Source: Streptomyces sp. NRRL WC-3618 (GTDB taxonomy: Bacteria; Actinomycetota; Actinomycetes; Streptomycetales; Streptomycetaceae). Taken from it: DNA of 16,497 nucleotides. The stretch is from positions 1-16,497 of the forward strand of contig NZ_LGDW01000070.1 in NCBI RefSeq assembly GCF_001280005.1, given 5' to 3'. The notes under the pieces were generated by a model. It did no database searches. It saw only the letters and a list, made by a program, of their open reading frames with translations, and was not told where the DNA came from. The first letter of the stretch is position 1; the number at the start of each line of letters is the position of its first letter. Below, one piece after another: positions 1 to 6,655 of this stretch. Made by a program: the position numbers and the translations under genes.

Positions 1-811
1 TGAGAGCGCCTGTCAGGTCGTACGGGATATGGGGTGCCCGGCGGTCCGTCGCGACGATCGTGCAGTGCCGGGACTCCAGTTCCGCCACCAGGTTGGCCAG
101 CGGCATCAGATGGAGGTGGCGGGGCTGGGCGTACCAGGGCCACCACTTGCCGAGGAGCGTGCCGAACGCGCAGTGCGGGTCCGGGACCTCGATCAGGAGG
201 TGGCCGCCGGGGCGCAGGGCCGTCAGGGCGGCGCGGAGTTCCTCGCGGGGGTCCGGGGTGTGTTCCAGGTGGTGGAACATGCTGACGACGTCGTAACGGG
301 CGCGCAGCCGGTTGACGATCTCCCTGTCGGTGAGGCTGCCCCGGTGGGCCTCCTCGATGTGGCCGGAGGCGCGGGCCTTCTGGACCCGGCGGGTGGTGTC
401 CACCCCGTCGAAGGCCGTGTACGGGAAATAGCGTTTCGCCGCTGCCGGGAAGGCACCCACGCCGGTCCCCACGTCGAGCCAGCTCTCCGGCTCCGGGAAG
501 GGGAGCATCGCGCGGGCCGCCGCGCGGTGGCGGCGGGGTGGGACCGGGTGGGGGGCCTCGGGCAGGTCCCGGTGGTGGAAGGCGAGGCCCTCGGCGGTGA
601 GGCGGGGGGTCTGGAAGGCGTGGGCGCAGTCGCGGCACTCGTCGACGACGAACGTGCCCGGCCCGCGCCGCCCGCGCTGTCGGAGGTCCGGTGCGCGCAG
701 GCGGGTGCGCAGCCTCCTGGAGCCGCACCAGGGGCAGTCCTCCCGGCGTGGCTCGTGGAACCCGTCGGTCCCGGTCTCCTGTGGGGCGGTCGCCTTGGGG
801 GCGGCGGGCAT
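1..811 (-). CDS. Zinc-ribbon class I SAM-dependent methyltransferase (3' end cut by window edge)
   Basis: The first 270 codons of a methyltransferase are visible; the C-terminus runs off the left edge. The N-terminus carries two cysteine pairs, CPWC (C26, C29) and CRDC (C59, C62), which look like a four-cysteine zinc ribbon. A Rossmann methyltransferase core follows: motif I LDVGTGVGA at 112-120, an acidic strand end near D138, YDVVSMLHHLEH at 173-184, and LRPGGHLLIEVP at 199-210. This is the Methyltransf_11/23-type fold. Zinc-ribbon methyltransferases of this kind often act on sugars or small molecules, but the substrate cannot be read from the sequence. The ATG at 811 has a GGAG about 7 nt upstream. 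The gene is divergent from cobT across 133 bp. Nothing in the sequence ties it to cobamide synthesis. Confidence 0.85.
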   Translation of the reverse strand, partial: MPAAPKATAPQETGTDGFHEPRREDCPWCGSRRLRTRLRAPDLRQRGRRGPGTFVVDECRDCAHAFQTPRLTAEGLAFHHRDLPEAPHPVPPRRHRAAARAMLPFPEPESWLDVGTGVGAFPAAAKRYFPYTAFDGVDTTRRVQKARASGHIEEAHRGSLTDREIVNRLRARYDVVSMFHHLEHTPDPREELRAALTALRPGGHLLIEVPDPHCAFGTLLGKWWPWYAQPRHLHLMPLANLVAELESRHCTIVATDRRAPHIPYDLTGAL

Positions 812-840
812 GGGCGGCTCCTGCCGAGGAGGTGCTACGA

Positions 841-889
841 CATTGCGTACCAAAACGTTACGTACGGGATCGCGATCACGGGCGCAATG
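841..889. promoter_or_regulatory. Inverted repeat and palindrome in the divergent methyltransferase/cobT promoter region
   Basis: The 133-bp divergent spacer holds a 7-bp inverted repeat, cattgcg (841-847) and cgcaatg (883-889). Between the arms lie a perfect palindrome gatcgcgatc (868-877) and the AT-richer stretch aaaacgttacgtac. This could be an operator for a regulator such as a TetR-type protein, or only the promoter core. No regulator gene is in the window. Confidence 0.3.
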
Positions 890-931
890 ACATGGCTCCC
901 ACGTGACGGCACCCTGTTCGATCTCTGCCGG

Positions 932-937
932 TACTGT
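932..937 (+). promoter_or_regulatory. Putative -10 box giving a leaderless cobT transcript
   Basis: TACTGT matches the Streptomyces TAnnnT pattern and lies 7 nt before the cobT ATG, which would place the transcript start at the initiation codon. There is no Shine-Dalgarno sequence before the ATG. No good -35 is visible at a 17-18 nt spacing. Confidence 0.35.
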
Positions 938-944
938 TCGGCGA

Positions 945-2093
945 ATGAGCTCGCTTAATCTCGACGACTTCACCGATCTGATCGAGCGCCCCGACGGCGG
1001 CGTCCGCCGCGACGCGGAGGCGCGCCGGGAGCGCCAGATCGTGCCGCCCGGGTCGCTCGGGCGCCTGGACGACCTGGGTGAGTGGCTGGCCGCGGCGCAG
1101 TCCTCCGTACCGGTACGGCCGGTCGAGCGGCCGCGTGTCGTGCTGTTCGCGGGGGATCACGGGATCGCGTCGCTGGGTGTGTCGGCGCGGCCCGCCGGCA
1201 GTGCCGAGCGGTCCGTGCGGGCCGTCCTGGACGGCTCCAGCCCCGTCGCCGTGCTCGCCCGGCGGCTCGGTGTGCCCGTCCGGGTCGTCGACATGGCGCT
1301 GGACTGCGACCCGGACGCGCTGCCCGACTCGGTCGCGGGGCACCGGACGCGGCGCGGCAGCGGGCGGATCGACGTCGAGGACGCGCTGACCGTGGAGGAG
1401 GCGGAGGCCGCCTTCCTGGCGGGGGTCGCCGTGGCCGACGAGGAGGCCGACTCCGGTACGGATCTGGTGGTGCTCGGCGATGTGAGCGTGGGCGGGACCA
1501 CGGCCGCGTCGGTCCTGGTGGCCGCGTTGTGCGGGACGGACGCGTCCGTCGTCACCGGGCGGGGCGGGCTGCCGATCGACGACCTGGCGTGGATGCGCAA
1601 GTGCGCCGCGATCCGGGACGCGCTGCGCCGTGCCCGGCCGGTGCTCGGGGACCAGTTGCAGTTGTTGGCGACGGTGGGCGGCGCGGACCTCGCCGCGATG
1701 ACCGGGTTCCTGCTGCAGAGCGCGGTGCGCAAGATGCCGGTGATCCTGGACGGCGTGGTGTCGGCCGCCTGTGCGCTGGTCGCGCAGCGGGTCGCCTTCC
1801 GGGCGCCGGACTGGTGGCTCGCCGGGCACAACAGCGGGGAGCCGGCCCAGGCGAAGGCGCTGGACCGGATGGCGCTGGAGCCGCTGCTCGACCATGGGGT
1901 GACCGTGGGTGAGGGCGCCGGCGCGCTGCTGGCCCTGCCGCTGGTCCAGGCCGCGGCGGCCCTGGCGGCGGAGCTGCCGGAGGTGTCCGGGACGGCGGAA
2001 ACGGTGAACGCGAAAGAGGCCGACGAGGCGGCTCCGGTGGCCGAGGAGGAGACCCCGGGAGCAGCGGCGGCCGGCGGGACAGAGGCCCTCTGA
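945..2093 (+). CDS. cobT: Nicotinate-nucleotide--dimethylbenzimidazole phosphoribosyltransferase
   Basis: This cytosolic enzyme transfers the phosphoribosyl group of nicotinate mononucleotide to a lower-ligand base such as 5,6-dimethylbenzimidazole. The alpha-ribazole phosphate formed is used by CobS in cobamide assembly. The 382-residue product has CobT hallmarks: a basic RQIVPPGSLGRLD segment (30-42), FAGDHGIA (68-75), GDVSVGGTT (178-186), AGHNSGEP (293-300), and GEGAGALLALPL (322-332). E323 aligns by motif with the catalytic glutamate of the Salmonella enzyme. Beyond about residue 340 an Ala/Glu-rich tail looks disordered. I chose the ATG at 945 because MSSLNLDDFTDLIERP fits the family N-terminus; an in-frame ATG at 903 would add 14 residues of no family character. 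cobS lies 3.4 kb downstream on the same strand, separated by three unrelated genes. Confidence 0.93.
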   Translation: MSSLNLDDFTDLIERPDGGVRRDAEARRERQIVPPGSLGRLDDLGEWLAAAQSSVPVRPVERPRVVLFAGDHGIASLGVSARPAGSAERSVRAVLDGSSPVAVLARRLGVPVRVVDMALDCDPDALPDSVAGHRTRRGSGRIDVEDALTVEEAEAAFLAGVAVADEEADSGTDLVVLGDVSVGGTTAASVLVAALCGTDASVVTGRGGLPIDDLAWMRKCAAIRDALRRARPVLGDQLQLLATVGGADLAAMTGFLLQSAVRKMPVILDGVVSAACALVAQRVAFRAPDWWLAGHNSGEPAQAKALDRMALEPLLDHGVTVGEGAGALLALPLVQAAAALAAELPEVSGTAETVNAKEADEAAPVAEEETPGAAAAGGTEAL

Positions 2094-2132
2094 CCGGCGA
2101 GGCACAGGGGGCCTGCCGTGCGATGCGCCCCC

Positions 2133-2138
2133 TATGAT
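2133..2138 (+). promoter_or_regulatory. Putative -10 box giving a leaderless transcript for the MprF-like gene
   Basis: TATGAT is a near-consensus -10 hexamer ending 8 nt before the ATG at 2147. No Shine-Dalgarno sequence precedes that ATG, so a leaderless mRNA is plausible. The -35 region is weak. The box lies in the 53-bp gap after cobT, so this gene may have its own promoter. Confidence 0.4.
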
Positions 2139-2146
2139 CGCTCCCC

Positions 2147-3937
2147 ATGGGAGATGCCCGGCTCACGCCGAACCATCAGCGACGTGCCAGTACCAAAGCC
2201 TCGCGGCGCGCCGGCGAGTTCGCCGTCTGGTACCTGCGGGTCGTCACCTTCGTCAATCTCCTCAGCGCGGTGTGGGTCTCTTTCGGGAACGACGTACGGC
2301 GGCACAACGAGGAGAACTTCTTCACCCCGTACCTGCTGACCGCCGGCTTCGCCTCCGGGGTGTTCACGATGTTCCTCGCGGTCACCATGCGGCGGCGCAA
2401 ACGGGCCGCCTGGATCCTGAACATCGTGATCAGCTCGCTGTTCCTGCTGCTGTTCACGTTCGCCATGCTCTTCGCGGACATCCGGCAGCACGCGCAGAAC
2501 TGGGTCTCGCTCATCCTGACCGCCGCTTTCGTCGCCTCACTCGTCGTGGGGCGGCGGGAGTTCTACGCCAAGGGCGACCGGTCCAACCCGCGGCTCGCCG
2601 CCGCCGTCGCGGTCGGCGGTCTGCTCGTCTCCTCGCTCTTCGCCGCGCTCCTGGTCACCGTCGCCAACGAGGCGCACGACAGCCACCGTTCGACGTTTCT
2701 GGAGCGCTGGGGCTACGGCACGATGCGGCTGATCTCCGTCGCCGCCGACGACTCCGGCTTCGCCGGGATCTCCACGCCCAACTGGGTCGACATCGTCATC
2801 AACGTCATCAGTACGGTGCTGATCCTCGCCGTCCTGTACGCCGCCTTCCGCTCCCGTCGCGCCGTCGACCCGCTCACCGAGGACGACGAGGCCCGGCTGC
2901 GCGCCCTCCTCGACCGCAACGGCGACCGCGACTCCCTCGGCTACTTCGCGCTGCGCCGCGAGAAGAGCGTCGTCTGGTCGCCGACCGGCAAGGCCGCCGT
3001 CGCCTACCGCGTCGTGGGCGGGGTCTCCCTGGCCGCCGGTGACCCGATCGGCGACCCGGAGGCCTGGCCCGGCGCCATCGACCCGTGGCTCGCCGAGGCC
3101 CGCGCCCACGGCTGGATCCCGGCCGTGATGGGGGCGAGCGAAGAGGCCGGGACGGTGTACGCGCGGCACGGCCTCGACGCCCTGGAACTCGGCGACGAGG
3201 CCCTGGTGGAGACCGCCGAGTTCACGCTGGAGGGGCGGGCGATGCGGACCGTCCGGCAGGCCTACAACCGGGTCAAGCGGGCCGGGTACACCGTGCGTAT
3301 CCGCCGCCACGCGGACATCCCGGCCGACGAGATGGCGCACCTCCTGCAGCGCGCCGACGACTGGCGGGACGGCGCCACCGAGCGCGGGTTCAGCATGGCG
3401 CTCGGGCGGCTCGGCGACCCGGCCGACGGGCAGTGCGTGATGCTCGAGTGCATGGACAGCCGCGCGGGAGGAGCCGGAGAGGGGGGAGAGCTGAAGGCGC
3501 TGCTCTCCTTCGTGCCGTGGGGGCCGCGCGGGCTGTCGCTCGACCTCATGCGGCGCGACCGTGACGCCGACAACGGGCTGATGGAGTTCATGGTGATCGA
3601 ACTCCTCCAGCGTGCCCAGGAGATCAAGATCACTCAGGTCTCACTCAACTTCGCGATGTTCCGTTCCGTCTTCGAACGCGGTGGGCGTATCGGCGCGGGG
3701 CCGGTACTGAGGCTGTGGCGCTCGTTGCTCAGCTTCTTCTCCCGCTGGTGGCAGATCGAGTCGCTGTACCGCGCCAACGCGAAGTACCGGCCCATCTGGG
3801 AACCCAGGTTCCTGCTCTTCGAGAAGAGCGCGGACCTGCCGCGCATCGGTATCGCCGCGGCGCGCGCGGAGGGCTTCCTGGAGGCACCGGGGCTGCCGAA
3901 GTGGCTGCACCGCAAGCACCTGGAGTCGAGGAGATGA
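2147..3937 (+). CDS. MprF-like membrane aminoacyl-phospholipid synthase homologue (DUF2156 / LPG synthase domain)
   Basis: This 596-residue protein has two parts. Residues about 25-235 hold roughly six hydrophobic segments (near 26-46, 62-82, 90-110, 119-136, 151-172 and 214-234). Residues about 255-580 resemble the cytosolic GNAT-like synthase domain of MprF proteins. Recognisable pieces include SLAAGDPIGDP, the basic RTVRQAYNRVKRAGY stretch, SLNFAMFRSVFERGG, and the C-terminal YRANAKYRPIWEPRFLLFE. Known MprF enzymes move lysine or alanine from aminoacyl-tRNA to phosphatidylglycerol, which lowers membrane negative charge and helps resist cationic peptides. The N-terminal half is shorter than the flippase of full MprF. 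The aminoacyl donor is unknown, and some family members act on other acceptors. A rhomboid-like gene starts 36 nt downstream and is probably cotranscribed. Confidence 0.8.
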   Translation: MGDARLTPNHQRRASTKASRRAGEFAVWYLRVVTFVNLLSAVWVSFGNDVRRHNEENFFTPYLLTAGFASGVFTMFLAVTMRRRKRAAWILNIVISSLFLLLFTFAMLFADIRQHAQNWVSLILTAAFVASLVVGRREFYAKGDRSNPRLAAAVAVGGLLVSSLFAALLVTVANEAHDSHRSTFLERWGYGTMRLISVAADDSGFAGISTPNWVDIVINVISTVLILAVLYAAFRSRRAVDPLTEDDEARLRALLDRNGDRDSLGYFALRREKSVVWSPTGKAAVAYRVVGGVSLAAGDPIGDPEAWPGAIDPWLAEARAHGWIPAVMGASEEAGTVYARHGLDALELGDEALVETAEFTLEGRAMRTVRQAYNRVKRAGYTVRIRRHADIPADEMAHLLQRADDWRDGATERGFSMALGRLGDPADGQCVMLECMDSRAGGAGEGGELKALLSFVPWGPRGLSLDLMRRDRDADNGLMEFMVIELLQRAQEIKITQVSLNFAMFRSVFERGGRIGAGPVLRLWRSLLSFFSRWWQIESLYRANAKYRPIWEPRFLLFEKSADLPRIGIAAARAEGFLEAPGLPKWLHRKHLESRR

Positions 3938-3973
3938 GCACGGGGATGGGCACGCGGGGATGAGGGCCGGAAG

Positions 3974-4717
3974 ATGAGTACGGTGGTCGGCTGGGCCCGC
4001 GAGGAATGGGAGCGGCTGTACGTCGCCGTACGTGAACCACTGCTCCGGCGGCGGTGGCGGGCGCTGCCGATGACGCTCGGCCTCGTGTGTCTGACCGTGC
4101 TCGTCCGGTTCACGCAGAACCAGACGGGTCATCAGGGATACCGGTTGGTGCAGAACCTCGGCGGCGTCCGTGCCGAGGACCCTCTGTGGGTCGCCCTTTT
4201 ACGCACCCCGCTCTCCCTCTGCGTGCCCGCCCCCGACCTGCCGGTGTGGGGCGCCCTGGCGCAGATCCTGCTCGTCTTCGGCCTCGCCGAGATCTGCCTC
4301 GGCTGGTGGCGCACTCTCACGATCTCCTACGTCGCCACCCTCGCCGGCACGCTCTACGCGCGCGTGGGCATCGCCGTCGGCCCGGCGGCCCTGCTCGGAC
4401 TGTCCGGCACGGACGCGCATGTCGTGGACACCGGCCCCTCGGCGGCCGTGGTGGGCCTCGCCGTGTTCCTGGGGTGGCGCTACCGCGCGTATGTGACCGC
4501 CGGTGCGGTGATCGTCGCGATGGTGGTGGAGGTGGTCCTCAAGGACAACCTCGCGGGCAAGGAGCATCTGGCCGCCCTCGCCGGCGTGGTCGTCCTGTGC
4601 GCGGGCTCGGAACTATGTCAACGGCGTACGGCGGGGGTGCCGGTCGGCGTGGGGTCGGGTCTGCCCCCGATCAGGTCCTGGACGCGGCGGCGGGGGCCGG
4701 CCCAACGGCGGTCGTGA
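3974..4717 (+). CDS. Rhomboid-like integral membrane protein with one TTA codon
   Basis: This 247-residue protein has about six membrane segments (near 31-46, 91-110, 113-131, 133-145, 155-186 and 196-212). It resembles actinobacterial rhomboid-like proteins. GPSAAVVG (154-161) could be the rhomboid serine motif with S156, and KEHLAALAG (196-204) could supply the partner histidine, H198. The serine motif is not the canonical GxSG, so proteolytic activity is uncertain. A GAGGG at 3963-3966 is a reasonable ribosome binding site. Residue L76 is encoded by TTA (4199-4201), the codon read by bldA tRNA in Streptomyces, so translation may depend on developmental stage. The last 100 bp overlap the convergent gene at 4618-5385. 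The upstream MprF-like gene suggests a shared envelope role, but that is inference. Confidence 0.75.
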   Translation: MSTVVGWAREEWERLYVAVREPLLRRRWRALPMTLGLVCLTVLVRFTQNQTGHQGYRLVQNLGGVRAEDPLWVALLRTPLSLCVPAPDLPVWGALAQILLVFGLAEICLGWWRTLTISYVATLAGTLYARVGIAVGPAALLGLSGTDAHVVDTGPSAAVVGLAVFLGWRYRAYVTAGAVIVAMVVEVVLKDNLAGKEHLAALAGVVVLCAGSELCQRRTAGVPVGVGSGLPPIRSWTRRRGPAQRRS

Positions 4718-5385
4718 CGGTAGGCGCGCAGGACCGAGCGGGAGCGGGTGCGCGGGCGGCGGCGGTAGAAGCGCTTCGACCAGGGCGAGGCGGGGCGGGC
4801 CAGGCGGAGCGCGCCGACGAGTGCGACGAACGGGATGATCACGCCGAGGACCGCCATACGGGCCTTGCCCTTGCTCAGGGCGACGAGCGAGAAGAGGAAG
4901 TTGACGCCGACGCTGAGCATGGCGCCGCCCCGGTTCTGGACGTCCTCGTCGCTGAGGTCGTTCACCCCGAACGGCAGGAATCCCAGCAGGACCAGGCCGA
5001 CCAGGGCCGCCGTCAGCACCACCACCTCGACGCTCTGCCGGCCGGCCTCGGTCCAGTAGACGTCGTCGAGGTGCAGGATCAGCGCGAACTCGTCCAGGAC
5101 CAGGCCGGCGCCCATCCCGAACAGCACCGCGCACAGGCCCGCGCCGAACCCGTGCTGTCCGCTGGCCACGGCCCCGAAACCGCCCACGACACTCAGCACG
5201 ACCCCGGGGACCACGTGGTGGATGTGCATCCCGCCCGCCTTGACGTTGCCGAACGGTCCTTTGCCCGCGCGGATCATGCGGGTGACGACCCGGGTGAGGA
5301 GAAACGTCAGGACGAAGGCGGCCAGCGCCAGGAGCAGCGGCAGCTTGCCCGGTTCGATGATGTTCCGCTCCAGCCAATGACCCAT
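4618..5385 (-). CDS. Six-segment membrane protein of unknown function with HIHH and DE/DDVYW motifs
   Basis: I do not recognise a named family for this 255-residue integral membrane protein. Hydrophobic segments lie near 14-36, 58-76, 79-97, 119-138, 155-171 and 176-194. Polar motifs sit at the segment edges: GGMHIHHVVPG (51-61; H54, H56, H57), LDEFALILHLDDVYW (97-111; D98, E99, H105, D107, D108, W111), and FGVNDLSDED (139-148). Clustered His and acidic residues next to membrane segments can bind metal or form an active site, but no activity is shown. The C-terminus after about 200 is a basic, Arg-rich tail encoded over the overlap with the rhomboid-like gene. The start at 5385 lacks a Shine-Dalgarno sequence and has TAAAGT 6 nt upstream. 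It is divergent from cobS across 91 bp. Confidence 0.75.
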   Translation of the reverse strand: MGHWLERNIIEPGKLPLLLALAAFVLTFLLTRVVTRMIRAGKGPFGNVKAGGMHIHHVVPGVVLSVVGGFGAVASGQHGFGAGLCAVLFGMGAGLVLDEFALILHLDDVYWTEAGRQSVEVVVLTAALVGLVLLGFLPFGVNDLSDEDVQNRGGAMLSVGVNFLFSLVALSKGKARMAVLGVIIPFVALVGALRLARPASPWSKRFYRRRPRTRSRSVLRAYRHDRRWAGPRRRVQDLIGGRPDPTPTGTPAVRR

Positions 5386-5391
5386 GGGCGC

Positions 5392-5397
5392 ACTTTA
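5392..5397 (-). promoter_or_regulatory. Putative -10 box giving a leaderless transcript for the 255-aa membrane gene
   Basis: On the minus strand TAAAGT lies 6 nt before the ATG at 5385 and no Shine-Dalgarno sequence is present. It fits the TAnnnT pattern. No convincing -35 was found, so this is a positional argument only. Confidence 0.3.
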
Positions 5398-5464
5398 TCC
5401 AGGTATGGGAGTTCGGGAGATCTTTGTCCCCCCACCTGCCCTGGGCGGCCCGAATCTCGCCAGG

Positions 5465-5470
5465 TACTCT
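5465..5470 (+). promoter_or_regulatory. Putative -10 box giving a leaderless cobS transcript
   Basis: TACTCT fits TAnnnT and ends 6 nt before the cobS GTG at 5477. No Shine-Dalgarno sequence is visible. The local string ggtact is shared with the matching site upstream of cobT. Confidence 0.35.
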
Positions 5471-5476
5471 GCGCCG

Positions 5477-6274
5477 GTGTCCACGCCTGAGCAGCCCTCT
5501 TCCACCTCCTTCGACGGTCTCCGGTTCGCCTTCGGCACGCTGACCGTGCTGCCCGTGCGGGTGACCCGCTGGGACCGGGACGCGGCGCGCGGCGGCATGC
5601 TGTGCGCGCCGGTGGCCGGTCTGGTCGTGGGGGCGTGTGCCGCCGGGGCCGGTCTGCTGCTGCTGTTCCTGGGCGCCGGTGCGCTGCTCGCCGCCGTCGC
5701 CTCTGCCGCCGTGCCCGCCGTTCTCACCCGGGGGCTGCATCTCGACGGTCTCGCGGACACCGCCGACGGGCTGGGCAGCGGCAAGCCCGCCGCGGACGCG
5801 CTGCGCGTCATGAAGCAGTCGGACATCGGCCCGTTCGGGGTGCTCGCCCTGCTGTTCGTGCTGCTGGCCCAGGTGGCCGCGCTCGCGCAGACGTACGGCG
5901 ACTCCTGGGCCCGGGGCGCGCTCGCCGCCCTCGTCTCGGCGACCGCGGCCCGGCTCGCCCTCACCCTGGCCGCCCGCACCGGCGTACCGGCCGCCCGGCC
6001 CGAGGGACTGGGGGCGGCGGTCGCGGGCTCGGTGCCCGTGGGCTCGGCGCTGCTGGTGGCGGCCCTGGTCGCGGTCGCGGCGGCCGGTCTCGGCGCCCTG
6101 TTCGGGCCGTTCGACATCGTCCGCACCTTCTTCGCGGTCATCGGGGCGTGCGCCGCCGCCGAACACCTCCTGCAACGCTGCACGCGCCGTTTCGGCGGGG
6201 TCACCGGCGATGTCTTCGGCGGCGTCGCGGAGACGGCGGCGACGGCGGCACTGGTGGTGCTCTCCCTGGGCTGA
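5477..6274 (+). CDS. cobS: Adenosylcobinamide-GDP ribazoletransferase (cobalamin synthase)
   Basis: CobS is the integral membrane enzyme that joins adenosylcobinamide-GDP to alpha-ribazole or its phosphate, the last assembly step of the cobamide nucleotide loop, using the product of CobT. The 265-residue product shows the family motifs: RGLHLDGLADTADGLG (85-100, the acidic Mg-binding region), DIGPFG (116-121), and GGVTGDVFGG (about 240-249). Many Ala/Leu/Val-rich membrane segments lie between them. Length matches the usual 250-270 residues. I chose GTG at 5477 because VSTPEQPSSTSFDGLRFAFGTLTVLP starts with the conserved amphipathic region; the ATG at 5384 would add 31 residues and overlap the divergent gene. 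cobT lies upstream on the same strand but is not adjacent. Confidence 0.93.
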   Translation: MSTPEQPSSTSFDGLRFAFGTLTVLPVRVTRWDRDAARGGMLCAPVAGLVVGACAAGAGLLLLFLGAGALLAAVASAAVPAVLTRGLHLDGLADTADGLGSGKPAADALRVMKQSDIGPFGVLALLFVLLAQVAALAQTYGDSWARGALAALVSATAARLALTLAARTGVPAARPEGLGAAVAGSVPVGSALLVAALVAVAAAGLGALFGPFDIVRTFFAVIGACAAAEHLLQRCTRRFGGVTGDVFGGVAETAATAALVVLSLG

Positions 6275-6599
6275 GGGGTTGGAACTGCTCGCCAAGGAGT
6301 GCGTACAAGGCCGGATTAGCTCGATCGTGTGATCGTCCGCTTGCAGGCCTGCGTCGTCCTGGGCCGTTCGGGTTAGCGTGGTTGTGCGACCTGGGACACC
6401 GGGTGCGGCGTCTGGGGGTACCCCCTCTGGGGGAGTGCGGGGCCCCTGTTCCACCGGAGGATGGTTCAGGGCCTCTCCGTCGCCACTGGCCGTGCTATCT
6501 GGCCAGGTCGTGCAGGGAACGGGCCTCCCGGGCCCGGACCACGCACAGGATGCGTGTCGCCACCCGGGGTCGAGTACGCCGGGGACCAGCTCGCCCAAG
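6275..6599. other. Convergent intergenic region with hairpins, no convincing gene
   Basis: Together with the terminator to its right, this fills the 381 bp between the ends of cobS (+) and the spherulin-like gene (-). Visible structures are: cgatc/gatcg around gtgt (6322-6335); palindrome gcaggcctgc (6343-6352); the gggggtaccccc palindrome followed by ctggggg (6414-6433); ggggcccc (6439-6446); ctggcc/ggccag with a 9-nt loop (6486-6506); and cacgca/tgcgtg around cagga near 6539-6555. The G and C tracts near 6411-6433 resemble Streptomyces intergenic repeats. Short open frames here show no family features or ribosome binding sites. A transcribed structured RNA is possible but not supported by any motif I recognise. 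Confidence 0.5.
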
Positions 6600-6655
6600 A
6601 CCGTTCGGGGCGCGCGGCTGAGCGGACTCACTCCCGCTCAGTCCACAGGAACGGT
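6600..6655 (-). terminator. Nested two-tier hairpin terminator of the Pel-like unit
   Basis: An outer 7-bp inverted repeat, accgttc (6600-6606) and gaacggt (6649-6655), encloses an inner perfect 8-bp stem, ctgagcgg (6618-6625) and ccgctcag (6634-6641), with an 8-nt loop. The structure begins directly after the stop codon of the spherulin-like gene. No T-tract follows on either strand, as is common for Streptomyces terminators. It could also act for cobS in the other direction. Confidence 0.55.

Noticed and set aside
6482..6510. Possible cobalamin riboswitch, because gccactg (6482-6488) matches part of the B12 box region and cobS is near
   Set aside because: The other conserved blocks (the GGTG-type upstream core and the AGYC-GGA downstream B12 box) are absent. 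The site lies after cobS, with no same-strand gene following.
4613..6631. 672-residue minus-strand open frame
   Set aside because: It lies antisense to cobS and across the start of the divergent membrane gene in another frame. The product is low-complexity Gly/Arg/Pro.
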